Source of the DNA: Bedellia somnulentella
Lineage: Eukaryota > Arthropoda > Insecta > Lepidoptera > Bedelliidae
Assembly: GCA_963576735.1 (NCBI GenBank)
Contig: OY755186.1
Coordinates: forward strand, 15,611,970 to 15,675,969
Reading direction: 5' to 3'
DNA length: 64,000 nucleotides
The stretch's first letter is position 1. Every line of letters begins with the position of its first letter. Under the pieces are notes generated by a model that ran no database searches, was not told the DNA's origin, and was given only the letters and a program-made list of their open reading frames with translations. Of the stretch, positions 19,721 to 31,342 are shown one piece after another. A program made the translations under genes and the position numbers.

Positions 19721-20085
19721 GTCGTAAGTATGTCGATAATTAAGAAATAGTACTCACTATTGATTCACGAACTCAGAGACTTTAATAAGTATTGGCAGGT
19801 ACGTTTCTGAATAGGGGAAGACATCCGCTTAGAACATACATACATACATATACTCACGGCTATAAATCCCTTAACGGGGTAGCCAGAGCTTTGAAATGAG
19901 AAATTTCTCAGCCACTTTTGGAAGTTGATTGGGGAAAATATGGTAATAATAAATGTTTTTGGTGACGGATCTCCGACCACATCGCCCAAAAATCACTTAA
20001 AAAGCCCCTATACCCTTAGTCGCCTCTTACGATCACCCACGGGTAGAAATGGGGTTGTGTTATTCTAAGCCGGCACTACACGGGA
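19721..20085 (-). repeat. Direct duplicate B: source copy with SINE and its target-site duplication
   Basis: The same composite as 18617-18985. Here the SINE is flanked on both sides by CCGCTTAGAACA (left near 19828-19839, right near 20095-20106), a 12-bp target-site duplication, so this is the original insertion site. The SINE tail (TACATACATA) faces left. Confidence 0.85.
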
Positions 20086-20261
20086 AATTTTTACCGCTTA
20101 GAACAGATTTTAAATATCTTTACTCTTTTACGGGTTTTAAGATAAGTGTAAGTAAATGGGAAAAACACTTCCTTAAGAGGTTAGTTAAGTTGGGGGAGAT
20201 AAAGTTTTAAAGTCATGAAAGATTCAAAGTTAGTATAAACTTATTTTTGAAGAAAGATGCT

Positions 20262-20330
20262 AGGAGGCCTATATCCAGTAGTGGACGTCTATCGGTAGAT
20301 GATGATAATTTTAAAACCTAACCATCAGTA
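20262..20330 (+). mobile_element. LINE 3'-end remnant ending in GATGATGAT
   Basis: TAGGAGGCCTATATCCAGTA followed by GTGGACGTCTATCGG and GATGATGAT is a very common lepidopteran LINE 3' end. Only this tail is present. The family name is not assigned. Confidence 0.55.
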
Positions 20331-20478
20331 TTCTTATCCCAACATCCCTTAACTTATAAAGTTCTATTGTACATTTTGCACCAATTTCAGTCACTACTTT
20401 CACCCTACTACGTCCTAGGCCTAATAATCATACAAATATAACTTCGATATATATTGGCATTCTCATACGTTGAATGTA

Positions 20479-20841
20479 AAGCAACGTGATAGCCCAGTGG
20501 GTAGAACACTCGGTTATCGTGCAAACGACTAGTGTTCAAATCCTGGGTCGGGCCTACACCAATTTGTCTTTTCTAAAGACATATGTGTGGTTAATTTATC
20601 ATGGTTGTTAACGGTGAGGGAAAACATCGTGAGGAAACCCACATGGCTGAGTTGTACTTAGTCATGTGACAGTGTATTCGTACAAAACGGCGATAGGCCT
20701 GCCCCCTATCACGTGAGTACACTGTCCATGCAAAACGTGGGTACTCTGAACACCAGGTGACAAAGTCACGTGATGTTAAGAAGTATTAGTACCTCTGCCA
20801 ACCCCTTCGGGGATATTCGGCGTGAACGTTTATGTTATGTT
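20479..20841 (+). mobile_element. tRNA-derived SINE, full length
   Basis: The best copy of this family. ATACGTTGAATGTA at 20465-20478 is repeated exactly at 20842-20855, a 14-bp target-site duplication. The head resembles a tRNA: A box TAGCCCAGTGG at 20490-20500 and B box GTTCAAATCC at 20534-20543, about 35 bp apart as in tRNA promoters. The body carries the CACGTGA and CCCCTTCGGGG blocks, and the tail is ATGTTATGTT. Transcription by RNA polymerase III from the internal boxes is inferred. Confidence 0.93.
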
Positions 20842-20884
20842 ATACGTTGAATGTATGATTTCAAATACATCATAAATTCGCCAT

Positions 20885-20945
20885 CTTTACTCGGAACACC
20901 AGGTGACAAAAGTGGCGAGTGATGTTCAGAAGTATAAGTAACTAG
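20885..20945 (+). mobile_element. tRNA-derived SINE fragment
   Basis: A short piece of the 3' body of the same family (GGAACACCAGGTGACAAA to TGATGTTCAGAAGTAT), diverged, just downstream of the complete copy. Confidence 0.6.
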
Positions 20946-21748
20946 GTTGGCATGGGACCGTCGGATGCCAATAAAAGGAGCGAAGCGAGCAATTGCCTGA
21001 TTTTCAGATATTACTTATCGTTGAACGATTTATTCTACAAATATCTCAACACGCGTTGCATTGTTACTCCTAGTGAGAGAACCCACACCTTCCATCATCA
21101 GCTCAGCAGCATAACAATATGATTTTCATAAGCAAATGCCAATATAAGTTCAGAAAATATGTAAAACTTGGTACATTTGCCTATAAAATTCGAAGGTTCC
21201 CCTCGATTTCTCCAGGATCCCATCATCAGACCCTGATATCCTCATCATGGTACTAATCCGGGAGTATCTTCTTTCCAATGAAAAAATAATCATCATAATC
21301 GGTTCATAAATGGCGAAGTAATCGGCGAACAAACATAAAAAAAATTAAAAAAATACGGTCGAATTGAGAACACTCCTTTTTTTGAAGTCGGTTAAAAAGA
21401 GTATGTTCAAGAAATTCTTCGTTCAAAAAAATTTTGGGAGAAATGTTGTAGATTTCGAGTATTAGCGCTCAAAAGTTCGAAAAATCACCAAGGGTCGAAG
21501 CGCAAACGTACGTGACTTGGGACGATCGAATATGAAAAAATATATTTTCACGCGCTGGCATTGTATACGTAATTTTTCCATAGACTAACAAATTAATTTT
21601 TTAGTGGTGATTATTCCTCTATGGTACATCCGATTTTTATCAAAATTTACATAAACCATCTAGACATGGTCCATGACCACCGTGCAAAATTTCAGGCTTC
21701 GCTCCAGGGCCGCGCCGACCCCAGGCAGCGCCTGTGTGCGGAACCTCT

Positions 21749-22330
21749 GAAGCGCTTTTTTTTAGGGTTCCCTACCAAAAGGTAAAACAGGACACTATTG
21801 CTAAAACTTTGCTTTTTGTCTGTCTGTCTCCAGGCTATATCTCATCACCGTGATAGCTAAAAATTTGATTTTTTTACAAATGATGTACTCGTATATCTGC
21901 TGCCGTTATAACAACAAATACTAAAAATTACTATTAAGTAGGGTCCCCAAACAATAAAAGTTTTATTTTCGTTTTTTTGCTTAATTAATATTTTTGCTGT
22001 ATCTCATAAACCATAATAGGAAGAAAGCTGGAATTTTCACAACTGATTTATTTCTGTTGCCGCTATAATAAAAAATACAAAAAAGTAAAAAAAATATTAT
22101 TAATTCATTTCATACAATAAACGTGTTTTTTATGTGTGTGTGTGTGTGTGTGTAGACGCTTAAAGTTTTCACATAATATTTACTTGTATATCAGCTTTCA
22201 AAACAAATAATTAAATAACAGTAAAGTAAATATTAAAGGGGGGCTCCCATACAAAAACGTAATTTTCTATAATAGATGATAGAGCGGAACCCTTAGTGCG
22301 TGAGTCGACTCGCACTTGGCAGATTATTTA
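21749..22330 (+). mobile_element. Lepidopteran AGGGTTCC..GACTCGCACTTGGC repeat, copy 1
   Basis: Starts TTAGGGTTCCCTACC, includes TGTCTGTCTGTC and ACAACAAATACTAAAAA, and ends GACTCGCACTTGGCAG. This is a very widespread repeat in moths and butterflies. It shares internal blocks (CAAAACAAATAATTAAATAA; CTCCCATACAAAAACGTAAT) with the copy at 31755-32200 and contains a (GT)n run at 22134-22153. The class is not settled from sequence alone. Confidence 0.65.
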
Positions 22331-22540
22331 ACGAATTTAGATTTTTAATGAATATTTTTAATTGTAAATTATGTCCGAAATAAATTTGTATTATTTAAAT
22401 AATAGCTTTAACTAAATGCTTATGGGTGTAAGCATTTGGTAAAAAGTACATCCCACCAAAAAAAAATTCATGTAAAATGTTGCCATGAAGAGCCCATATG
22501 ACTCGCACTGTCAAAAAGTTATCAGATCTCGTGTAGAGCC

Positions 22541-22638
22541 AAGCTTCTAACACTTCACGCCCTAACTCTACAAGGTGTAGAGTTTGCGAAATCAGGCCTT
22601 GTAGAGTTAGGGATAGGTTAGGTAGTGTTAGAAGCTTT
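22541..22638. repeat. Hairpin repeat (foldback MITE candidate)
   Basis: AAGCTTCTAACACT...CCTAACTCTACAAGG pairs with CCTTGTAGAGTTAGG...AGTGTTAGAAGCTT, giving arms of about 35-40 bp around a ~20-bp loop. No target-site duplication is resolved. Confidence 0.6.
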
Positions 22639-22639
22639 T

Positions 22640-24364
22640 TTAAAATATTTAAAAACAGAAGTTATATATATTTGTCTAGAAAATTTAAATAATATTAAAA
22701 AGTAGTGGGTGGTTGAGCCGATAATTATTTACTTATTTTAGTTGCATTTTTGTTACGTTCTTCTTCTTGTTTTCTTTTCGTTATTAGAGGTCGTCGTAAC
22801 CAGATAATTTGTTTCTTAACTATTTATTATAAAAATTCAACCTTACACACAATTGCAATCAAATGATCGTTCAATTGTTTTGTTTTTCCTTGGCTATCTC
22901 GTTCATTATATCGCAAGCATCGCATCGGGTTGCGTTTAAAAACTCACTGATACATACTTATACAAACTCTACGGATCAAAAGAAGTGCCGCCGTTTTAAC
23001 TTTGAGCTCGTAAGTAATGTTAACTAAAACCCTAAGCGTAAAATGAAACCATAAACGTGAATAATAATAAACATTGAATATTGAGAGACTTGTTGGGCCT
23101 ATTTTACTTACTTATATAAAAAAAAACTTTAAGGTAACAAAAATAATTTAGGTGGCGCGGGCGCGGCGCCCCTATAGTCCTGGCGCCTGTGTGCGCCGCA
23201 CACTTCGCACACAAGAGCGGCGCGGCCCTGCTTCGCTCCAATAATATTTCCTCAGGTGTATATGGCGTAAATGTTAGGTTTGAGTGTGTTTGTTTCATTA
23301 TTTATTTCACGACGCATGAACTGTCCATTAGATAACGGTAAATTTCCCACACGTTTTGATCATAATGTCCAAATTACTCCAAACCGAAAAAGTCTGCGTC
23401 CATGGCCTAGCACTCTAGCGTTTGGCTCACAGTACAGAGGTTTTGCATATGGGATTCTTGAGGAGCGAACTCTCAAATTCATTTTGTAATCATCGAGTAA
23501 CCCGAAAATTAACATGATTCTGTGTTTCTGAGGACACGTTTAGCTGTCAGATCTGGCTAGTTTGGCGGTAGTTGTCGATTGTCTGCCAACCAATATTAGA
23601 CCAAATGACCCTATTCAGGGTGGGCTTGAGCCCTTCGGTAGAAGGTAGAAGTAAGGAGAACTATCTCCGCATGAAAAAAAACGCTGAAATACACACAGCA
23701 ACAGGGTAAAAACTCTTTAACCCGGTCAACTTCAATTGGTAAAGAACTGCTACATTCACATCATACCCTAAGTTGCTGCTAGCGCAAAACGGTTTTCACG
23801 ACTGCCATATAATACCTACAGTTGGACACTTTGTCAAGTTGCCTACATATGAGACAGTCCTCTTTACCCCTACGTTCCGTATTTGTGTTGTTTTTACTCA
23901 AATGTGAAACAAAACCACTATTGATTTTCGGATATTTAATCGCGAGCTATTACATGGTTTTTAAAGCCCGACGTTGCGAGTACTTTTCAGTTATCACGGG
24001 AAGACTGAGGTATTATTTGTCATTTTACAGTACTATAAAATTATTAATGCTGACTACCCCACTCGCGAAAGTCTTAGAAAATACTAAATAAAACCATTAT
24101 ATAAATTCCAAAAAACTTCTTGCGTAGTCAACACTAACTTACACACGCTGAATACTGCGGAGTACAGATAGTACACACGTAAACCGATCGAACTATATGT
24201 GAGCTGTTACTCGTGTATCCTAACGTCAAAGAATTAAGAACTATTTTGCTATCAAACGTTAAAATTTACGTATCTGCGTGTACTTAATTACAACTGGAGT
24301 GCAATACTTCATTATACACACGTATATACACAGTTTTATTCACATAAATCTCAAAAAAAGGTAG
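22640..24364. other. Intergenic stretch without recognised genes
   Basis: AT-rich apart from a GC-rich block at 23150-23240 (GGCGCGGGCGCGGCGCC; GCGGCCCTGCTTCGCTCC). That block resembles 21702-21745 in wording and is another dispersed lepidopteran repeat. ORFs here are short and have no features. Confidence 0.5.
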
Positions 24365-24560
24365 TTCGAGCTTTAGTATTGGCAATTCCTCAGCCACTTT
24401 TGGAAGTGGAGTGGGGAAAAGATTATATAATAAGGTATGGTTAGTGATTGATGGGTCTCTAGCCACATAGCCGAAAAATGACATAAAAATACTCAAACCC
24501 CAAATTGCGGATCACGATACTCTTAGGTTGAAATAGATTAGTACTAAAGCCGACATTCCA
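24365..24560 (-). mobile_element. SINE of the RTE-tailed family, degenerate
   Basis: A diverged reverse copy from TTCCTCAGCCACTTTTGGAA to AAGCCGACATTCCACAGC. A separate 3'-end scrap (GGGCTAGCCAGAGCTA) lies near 24812. Confidence 0.75.
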
Positions 24561-24925
24561 CAGCTAGGTGAACTTCTTCAACATCAAAATAATGTTGCAT
24601 CACATTAGAACACTTAGTAGGTTGCTCTAATTAATTTTATCCAGTGTGAACACACCTTAATCTACCAGATTTATAGAGCTATAAAAATTAAGGATGTAGG
24701 CACATTAACTTTTACGACTAGCGTTATCAAATATGACAAATCTTATTTGGATAGTTAAGTCTTCCCACATATATCGATTTCAAAATTTAATCAAAGTAAT
24801 AATTGCTTAATGGGCTAGCCAGAGCTACAGAAATGCATTCATAAAGTGTTAAGAATTTTGTATATGTAAGTATGTAAAAATTATAACTTTATCTGTTTCA
24901 ATTTCAATTGTTAGAATCTTATTCA

Positions 24926-26645
24926 TTCATTCATATTCTCACGCCGTTAGTTCCCATTGGGGTAGGCAGAGACTATCGATCGCCACTTTGTACGATCCTG
25001 GCAAACCTCTCTGGCTTCGTTCACATCCATCAATCTTTTCATACGTGCACTTTTATTCTTCATACTGCGGACACCTGCCTTTTGAGCACATTTTCTATTT
25101 GATCCAAATGTGTCCTCCGAGGTCACTAACATTACCTTCCACATTGGCTCTATGTATCTCTTTCACCAATTTACTGTCATCCATCCTCTCTATGTGCCCA
25201 AACCATCTCAACATTCCTTTTTCTATCTTTCTTACAATATCATCTTTTACACTACACCTTTCACGAATCACATCATTCCTCACACGATCGCATAACCTTA
25301 CATTACAAACTTTTCTGAGGGATTTCATTCCAACTGCATTCACTCTGCTTTCATGCTTCTTCTGCCACACCCAACATTCACTGCCATACATAAGCGTAGG
25401 AACGAGGACAGCATCATGCACAGCCATTCGGGCCTTTTCAGAATCCGACTGACTAGACATTAGACTATCCAGTGCTCCATTTATCGCATTACCCTTTTTC
25501 ACTCTTCTCTCGATATCTTCATCATACTTTCCATCCCTAGTAAACAAACTTCCCAAATATACAAACTCTTTCACTTGTTCCACTTTCTTACCATTAATCT
25601 CAATCACGCATTCGGTCATATTCTCCTCTCTCTCAAAAACCATAGTTTTTTTTTTATCCACATTCACCCTCATTCCCTTTTTTTCAAAAGACGCACATGC
25701 AATATTCATCATCTTTTGCAGCTTCCACCGATGATGCAAGTAGCACTTGATCGTCGGCATATAAGAGGCATTTAATGATGAATCCACCCATTCTCAATCC
25801 ATAATCACTTTCACGCAACTCTGATAAAAAGTCATCCATGAAGAAATTGAAGAGCCACGGAGAAACTACACAACCCTGTCGGACACCCCGAGAGATCCCG
25901 AACCAAACCAGTCAGTATTTTCCCCGTTTACTCTCACTGAGAGATCCTCATAGAGTGATACCTCTGCACGTGTAAGTTGACTCCCCAAACCGAACTTGGA
26001 CAACAAATCCCATAAATAATTTCTTACGACCGTATCATACGCCTTTTCTAAATCTATGAAGGAGCAATACACCTTTCGGTTCTTAGCTAAGAACTTTTCG
26101 GTGATGCTCCTTAAAGAGAAGAATTGGTTCAAACATCCCATTCCCTTTCTAAATCCTGCTTACACATCCCAAATTTTATCATCCGTTTCATTCATCACTC
26201 TTTCAATCAAAACCTTTGCATACAATTTACCGACAATGCTGAGTAGGCTAATTCCACGGTAATTTCTAAATCCCTTTCCTTTATATAAACGCACAATTAC
26301 CGCTTTGCACCGGTCTTGTGGCACTTTGCAACTCGACCAGCATTTTTGGAAAAGGAAGTACAACCAGGAAGCCACCACCCCTTTACCAGCCCTCAGCATT
26401 TCAGTGTTTATCCTGTCATACCCTGCCGCTTTCCCTAGTTTCATACTTTTCATTGCTTTTATTATTTCTTCCATTCTGATCTCACTGTCACTGAAGTCAC
26501 CCATAACGTCGTTCCAATCAACATTACTGCCGATTGGCGAATGGATGCATCCTCCTTTTCAAAGAGTCCCTCAAAATAGTTCTTCCATACTCGTCTTATG
26601 CTACTTTCAACCGTCGCCAATTCACCCTGTTCATGTCTCACAATA
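24926..26645 (-). mobile_element. RTE-clade LINE, 5'-truncated
   Basis: On the minus strand it reads from the start of the reverse transcriptase (~26640) to the 3' end (24926), whose tail is GGCGTGAGAATATGAATGAATG. The endonuclease region is missing. This is the longest copy of a family whose 3' ends recur at 27040, 29735, 30925, 41840, 47250, 61703 and 63050. The last ~45 bp match the end of the abundant SINE. Confidence 0.88.
25095..26645 (-). pseudogene. RTE reverse transcriptase, broken by frameshifts
   Basis: Three open stretches carry consecutive parts of one protein. 26160-26504 has MKSMKLGKAAGYDRINTEML and RGISLLSIVGKLYAKVL. 25866-26141 has VYCSFIDLEKAYDTV. In another frame, LLYADDQVLLASS gives the catalytic YADD at 25750-25761. 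25095-25787 then has GMRVNVDKKKTMVFEREE, LYGSECWVW and LRWFGHIERMDDS. These are standard RTE motifs. At least two frameshifts separate the pieces (one near 25710, one between 25866 and 25787), so the copy is inactive. No endonuclease remains upstream. Confidence 0.88.
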
Positions 26646-27030
26646 TTATCTTATCTTATCTTATAACAAATAGATTTTTTTAAGGTATATAGAGTTTTTT
26701 TTATAGAATATCTCATTGATTTTGTTTACTTTTTTTTGCATAGCATACATATTAAACATAACATGGTAGCATTATTTCTAAACTTATCACAATATAAATA
26801 ATATTAACGGAAACTTAAATAAAAAGAACATTCACATAAAAAAATTTTTTTTTATAATAACTTTGGTTTAGGAAAAATATGAATTCTAACCAAAACAATT
26901 ATTTAAATCTTCTTCCCGAGAAATACGTAGACTCCCGTTTTATTATTCTATTAATTTTGTTACTGCTAAAATGCCATTAACATTTCTGTTCAGTTCATTT
27001 GACTGTCAGTTTTGCAATTCAACTCAATCT
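26646..27030. other. AT-rich stretch, nothing recognised
   Basis: TTATC repeats at the upstream end of the RTE copy, then AT-rich sequence with no gene or repeat that I can name. Confidence 0.5.
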
Positions 27031-27034
27031 ACAT

Positions 27035-27325
27035 ACAATGCTCATCCCGTTAGTTCCTTTTGGGGTAGACAGAAACAATCACCACATTGTACGAACTTAA
27101 TTGTAACTTCATATTTGACACTTTAGACAACCACAATTTTAGCACATTCTCTAATCTAAATTTCTACGAACATTACTTCTCTCACATTTTCATTTTCTCT
27201 TACACCGTTTAATTTTTATCCCCTTATCATTCTCTTCTACAATATCATCTTTACGTCTTTACAGAGCGCGTCGTAACCTAAACCTAACGTCACAACTTTT
27301 CTGAGGGGCCTTATCACTATCATAC
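27035..27325 (-). mobile_element. RTE LINE 3' fragment
   Basis: A diverged reverse copy of the RTE 3' region: CTCATCCCGTTAGTTCC, TTGGGGTAGACAGA and, farther on, CACAACTTTTCTGAGGG. Compare 24940-25325. Confidence 0.75.
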
Positions 27326-27358
27326 AAAGAGTATTTCTTAAATTTAAAGGTTTAAACT

Positions 27359-27674
27359 AGTGTTCAAATCCTGGGTCGGGCCTACACCAATTTGTCTTTT
27401 CTAAAGACATATGTGTAGTTAATTTATCATGGTTGTTAACGGTGAGGGAAAACATCGTGAGGAAACCCACATGGCTGAGTTGTACTTAGTCATGTGACAG
27501 TGTATTCGTACAAAACGGCGATAGGCCTGCCCCCTATCACGTGAGTACACTGTCCATGCAAAACGTGGGTACTCTGAACACCAGGTGACAAAGTCACGTG
27601 ATGTTCAGAAGTATTAGTACCTCTGCCAACCCCTTCGGGGATATTCGGAGTGAACGTTTATGTTATTATGTTAT
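27359..27674 (+). mobile_element. tRNA-derived SINE, 5'-truncated
   Basis: Starts at the B-box region (AGTGTTCAAATCCTGG) and runs to an ATGTT tail. It is flanked by GTTTAAACT on both sides (27350-27358 and 27675-27683). Apart from the missing A-box head it is nearly identical to the copy at 20479-20841. Confidence 0.9.
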
Positions 27675-27683
27675 GTTTAAACT

Positions 27684-28693
27684 TAACAGCTGAAATATAA
27701 AATGCAAATATTTGTTTTCTCGTCCTTTGTGTTAATTTATATTCAGTGATGATTCTTAAACTCAGCCAGCAGTATTCTAATCAGGATATTCCAAAATTCC
27801 TTAGATCTGAACCCGTAAGATATGTGGTTTGTTAATTATATTCACTGGTTAATACTTCTATTGGCTGACTTACGCCGGTTACGCCTCAAGGGATAGATAG
27901 AACTGCCGATCAGCCCTTATTAGGTAGGTCTACCGTCTACGTCTATCCGTCTACCTGTAAGATAATTATCATACATGAAGCATAATGAAAGAGTGCGTAT
28001 GGTTATATTTTTATTTAATTATGAACTTAAAGGACTTTAACCAATGAAAATGCATTAAATTAAATTTAAACATTTAATACTGTAATTTAATATTGTATAT
28101 TATTAATAGTATGAGCAAGGTGGTTGTAATAGTTTACTGAAATTTATGGTCACTGGACGACCTCTAAAAGATAAAGCGCCGTGAAGCCACATTCACACGA
28201 GCAAAACCTAAGTAACATATCAATCATAAACGTTATTATTATAAAACGTGATTTTATCATTTTTGTAACCATTATGTCTGCTATCATAGATAAATATTGC
28301 TAGGTGATAAGATTATGGCATAGCAACGGTCTTATTTAGTTTGGTTATAATTAGTTTATCATTTTATTATTGAGATTAATCGTGGTTTATCTTTTAGACA
28401 TTATTAAAATGGATTTTCATGAGTATATTAACACTAAGAGTGATCCAATAAGAGTGTTTTTACATTATAAAGCTTTATTATGTGAACGCTTCCGTATTTT
28501 TGGCTGAAGATAAAAAACATTATTTTTCCACTAATCTGAATTTTTAGCATTCGAATAGTCGCTGACAAACTGTCATGCGATGTTTATAAAAATGGGTACA
28601 CCACTCATTCGGGTTTTATTTATTTATATTAAGAAATATATTTACTAGTGGACCGCCCCAGTTTCACATGAGTAGTGTTATTTTTCAAATATC
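27684..28693. other. AT-rich stretch, nothing recognised
   Basis: No gene-like ORF or named repeat is seen in this kilobase. Confidence 0.5.
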
Positions 28694-28957
28694 TAAGGGT
28701 CAATTCACACGTACCACAACCACACCACGTCGCAGCGACAAAATGTGGTCAAACTGTGGTAACGTGTGAATAGTGTCGCAGCGGCTTTTTGCAGTTGCGT
28801 TGTGGTACCGACAAAATGACGATGTGGTTGCGTTGTCGCTGTCGTTGCGATGTGGTATCCACGTGGTCATGTGCAGTTATACTCCATCTTTAGTAGAGGT
28901 AACACGGCTTGACTGAACGTAGTCATGGAGGAAAGATTGTTGTTGCTATCCTTATTA

Positions 28958-29411
28958 GGGCCAATTCACACGTACCACAACCACACCACAGCCACAACCA
29001 CACCACAACGACGCCATGTGGTCGGGCGTATATTTTGTATTGAAAATGAATATTACAATTTACACGTACCACATTTTGCCGTTGTNNNNNNNNNNNNNNN
29101 NNNNNNNNNNNNNNNNNNNNNNNNNNNNNNNNNNNNNNNNNNNNNNNNNNNNNNNNNNNNNNNNNNNNNNNNNNNNNNNNNNNNNNNNNNNNNNNNNNNN
29201 NNNNNNNNNNNNNNNNNNNNNNNNNNNNNNNNNNNNNNNNNNNNNNNNNNNNNNNNNNNNNNNNNNNNNNNNNNNNNNNNNNNNNTCGACATTTTGTCGG
29301 TACCACAACGCAACTGCAAAAAGCCGCTGCGACACTATTCACACGTAACCACAGCTTGACCACATTTTGTCGCTGCGACGTGGTGTGGTTGTGGTACGTG
29401 TGAATTGACCC
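28958..29411 (-). mobile_element. PIF/Harbinger-type element, inner, opposite orientation
   Basis: Begins GGGCCAATTCACACG and ends with CGTGTGAATTGACCC, flanked by TTA at 28955-28957 and 29412-29414. Its left arm matches the right arm of the outer element and its right arm matches the outer left arm, so it is the same family inserted in reverse, just after the 11th codon of the outer ORF. Its centre is lost in the assembly gap. Confidence 0.82.
29086..29285. other. Assembly gap (200 N)
   Basis: Exactly 200 N, probably a placeholder of unknown true length. It lies in the middle of the inner element, where near-palindromic arms would confuse assembly. Confidence 0.95.
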
Positions 29412-29734
29412 TTATGGCTTTTATTAATAAGAAGAAGACGAGAGTGGCGGCGTTGCCGTCGCGATGTGGTTGCGATGTGGTCGTATTACACAAGTGGTCG
29501 ATAACAACGGCAAAATGTGGTACGTGTAAATTGTAATATTCATTTTCAATACAAAATATACGCCCGACCACATGGCGTCGTTGTGGTGTGGTTGTGGCTG
29601 TGGTGTGGTTGTGGTACGTGTGAATTGACCCTAAAGTTCCTCTGTCACTGCTCACTCCTTATAAAATGTACCGTTATGATACATATCCTATGATTCTTCT
29701 GATGGTTAGAGTAGGTAGACATGATATATCCATA

Positions 29735-29845
29735 TTTAGAAGTGAACTTTGAAGCACAAGAGGTTTGCCAGGATCGTACAAAGTGACGATTAATAATCTG
29801 CCTTCCCCAATGGTAACGAATGGCATGAGTATACATAAGTCAACG
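29735..29845 (+). mobile_element. RTE LINE 3'-end fragment
   Basis: A diverged copy of the RTE 3' end in + orientation: GAGGTTTGCCAGGATCGTAC, AAAGTGACGATTAAT and GGCATGAGTATACATAAG. Confidence 0.75.
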
Positions 29846-30029
29846 AAAAATCAGTTTCGCCAATCAGCAATGCTCCGGAAAATGTTTAATGCAACACTGA
29901 TATTATCACGGGAGGAACGACCTCTTTGAATTGTGTGCGACTGCTCTGAAACCAGACTATTTGTTGTCTGAAACCAAAAGGTCATCAAGATTTTCATTGC
30001 GTATTCACGTATACATTGTGTTCGGTAAA

Positions 30030-30310
30030 AACACTAAAATACTACTTGAAGCCCCAAATAGCAATTTGCATGTGAGGTTCATGTAAGAAAAGAACACGAG
30101 GAAACCCATAAGACTGAGTTATACTTGGTGAATATATGTTATAGCATTATGTTCTTCATACACAAAAGAAAAACTTTTCACATTTTTTTTACGTCAAAAT
30201 GTAATACTACTTTTCTTGAGTACTAAGAGTCAATAAGGGTTCTTTGACCACCAGATGATAAAGATTTTAAGTAACGTTTAAAAGAAACAGAGTCTTAGCC
30301 TTTTCGAAGG
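30030..30310 (+). mobile_element. tRNA-derived SINE, very degenerate
   Basis: Scattered matches to the family body (ACACGAGGAAACCCAT, GACTGAGTTATACTTGG, CACCAGATGATAAAG, CCTTTTCGAAGGG) in the right order but with many changes. Confidence 0.55.
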
Positions 30311-30654
30311 GCTAAATAGCATTTGAATTTTGATTGGCATATACGAATATTACCCCTAATTATTTATATGTCATATCTAGAGTACCGCGAAAAAATTTAA
30401 AAAAATTGGCGGGTAAATTCTTATAATCTATTCTCTGCTCAACCCATCGTAGGATTGTATCTGTGAGTATACTATACCTAGTACAAAGACGCTATTGGTC
30501 GATCGCATCCTTACAAAATTAACAAGCTGGTTCTAAGTGATTCTCGTAAAATTTCATTGCATATCTCACTTTTCACTTTACATTGTAGAGTTAAACATGT
30601 TAATTAGTTGTTCTTTGCTAATATGCTGCCACGTTTTTATGCTGCAGCTGCATA

Positions 30655-30860
30655 TCATAGAAGAATTAGAGCTAGAAATTCCTCAGCCACATTTGGAAGT
30701 TGATAGGGGAGAAGACTGTAGAAACAAAATATCGCTGGTGATGGGTCTCCAACAGAATCGCCCAAAAACCACTTAAACAAGCCCCATACCCTTAGTCGCC
30801 TCTTACGACACCCGTGGGTTGAAAGGGGTAGTGACATTCTAAGACGGCACTACACGGCAA
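30655..30860 (-). mobile_element. SINE of the RTE-tailed family, 3' end missing
   Basis: A reverse copy from CTAGAAATTCCTCAGCC to GACGGCACTACACGGC. It belongs to the CACCCGTGGG subfamily and its microsatellite tail is absent. Confidence 0.85.
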
Positions 30861-30924
30861 TAATAATATTGCTTTTTTTGTTTTAAATTATACCCACCCA
30901 TCTTCTTATAATACCAAAGCGTAC

Positions 30925-31100
30925 GAGAATGGAAACGATATACAAGACTTATGAAGATCAAATTGAACATGTTGAAAATGGCCGGAGTCCTGGAAATAAT
31001 ATGAATGTGAGGGAAGCAAGAGAGGTTTGTCATGATCAAGTGACAAAGTGATGAGGGATAGTCTGCCTACAACAATGGCAAATATTTCTTCGTGACTATA
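30925..31100 (+). mobile_element. RTE LINE 3'-end fragment, degenerate
   Basis: Recognisable blocks are AATGTGAGGGAAGCAAGAGA, GGTTTGTCATGATCAAG and GATAGTCTGCCTAC, in + orientation. Confidence 0.65.
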
Positions 31101-31342
31101 AATAAGTACATCAATTTTGATTATTTTCCTTAAATTCCATGTAACTAATTACAAGCTATACTTCGCTTCTCCGTCTCTGATCTTATTCAAAATGGCAAAT
31201 AAAAAAAATAAAAGATGCCTTTTCACAATATGTTTAAGGAGTTCGGTCAATTGCACCTAAGTTCAAAAAATTATAGACCTACACCAGAGGTAGCATTTAT
31301 CACCGATTTTAATGTTGAGGAAAAAGCCATTCGTTGCATAAA

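Larger units (their letters stand above)
28697..29631 (+). mobile_element. PIF/Harbinger-type element, outer, interrupted by a second copy
   Basis: Ends are GGGTCAATTCACACGTACC and its complement, flanked by TAA at 28694-28696 and 29632-29634. A 3-bp TWA target-site duplication and G-rich ends fit PIF/Harbinger. A small ORF starts at ATG 28925 (MEERLLLLSLL) and would continue after the inner insertion as WLLLIRRRREWRRCRRD, a Leu/Arg-rich start like Harbinger transposases. It stops soon after, so the element is internally deleted and non-autonomous. Confidence 0.8.

Noticed and set aside
22134..22153. A (GT)n run, considered as a regulatory Z-DNA element
   Set aside because: A plain microsatellite inside a dispersed repeat.
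28697..28900. GC-rich TTGCGATGTGGT-like repeats, considered as a tandem satellite or CRISPR-like array
   Set aside because: The repeated words are imperfect and belong to the arms of the nested transposons; no regular repeat-spacer pattern.
28923..29363. Long ORFs on both strands across 28.9-29.4 kb
   Set aside because: They read through 200 N and palindromic transposon arms; not real genes.
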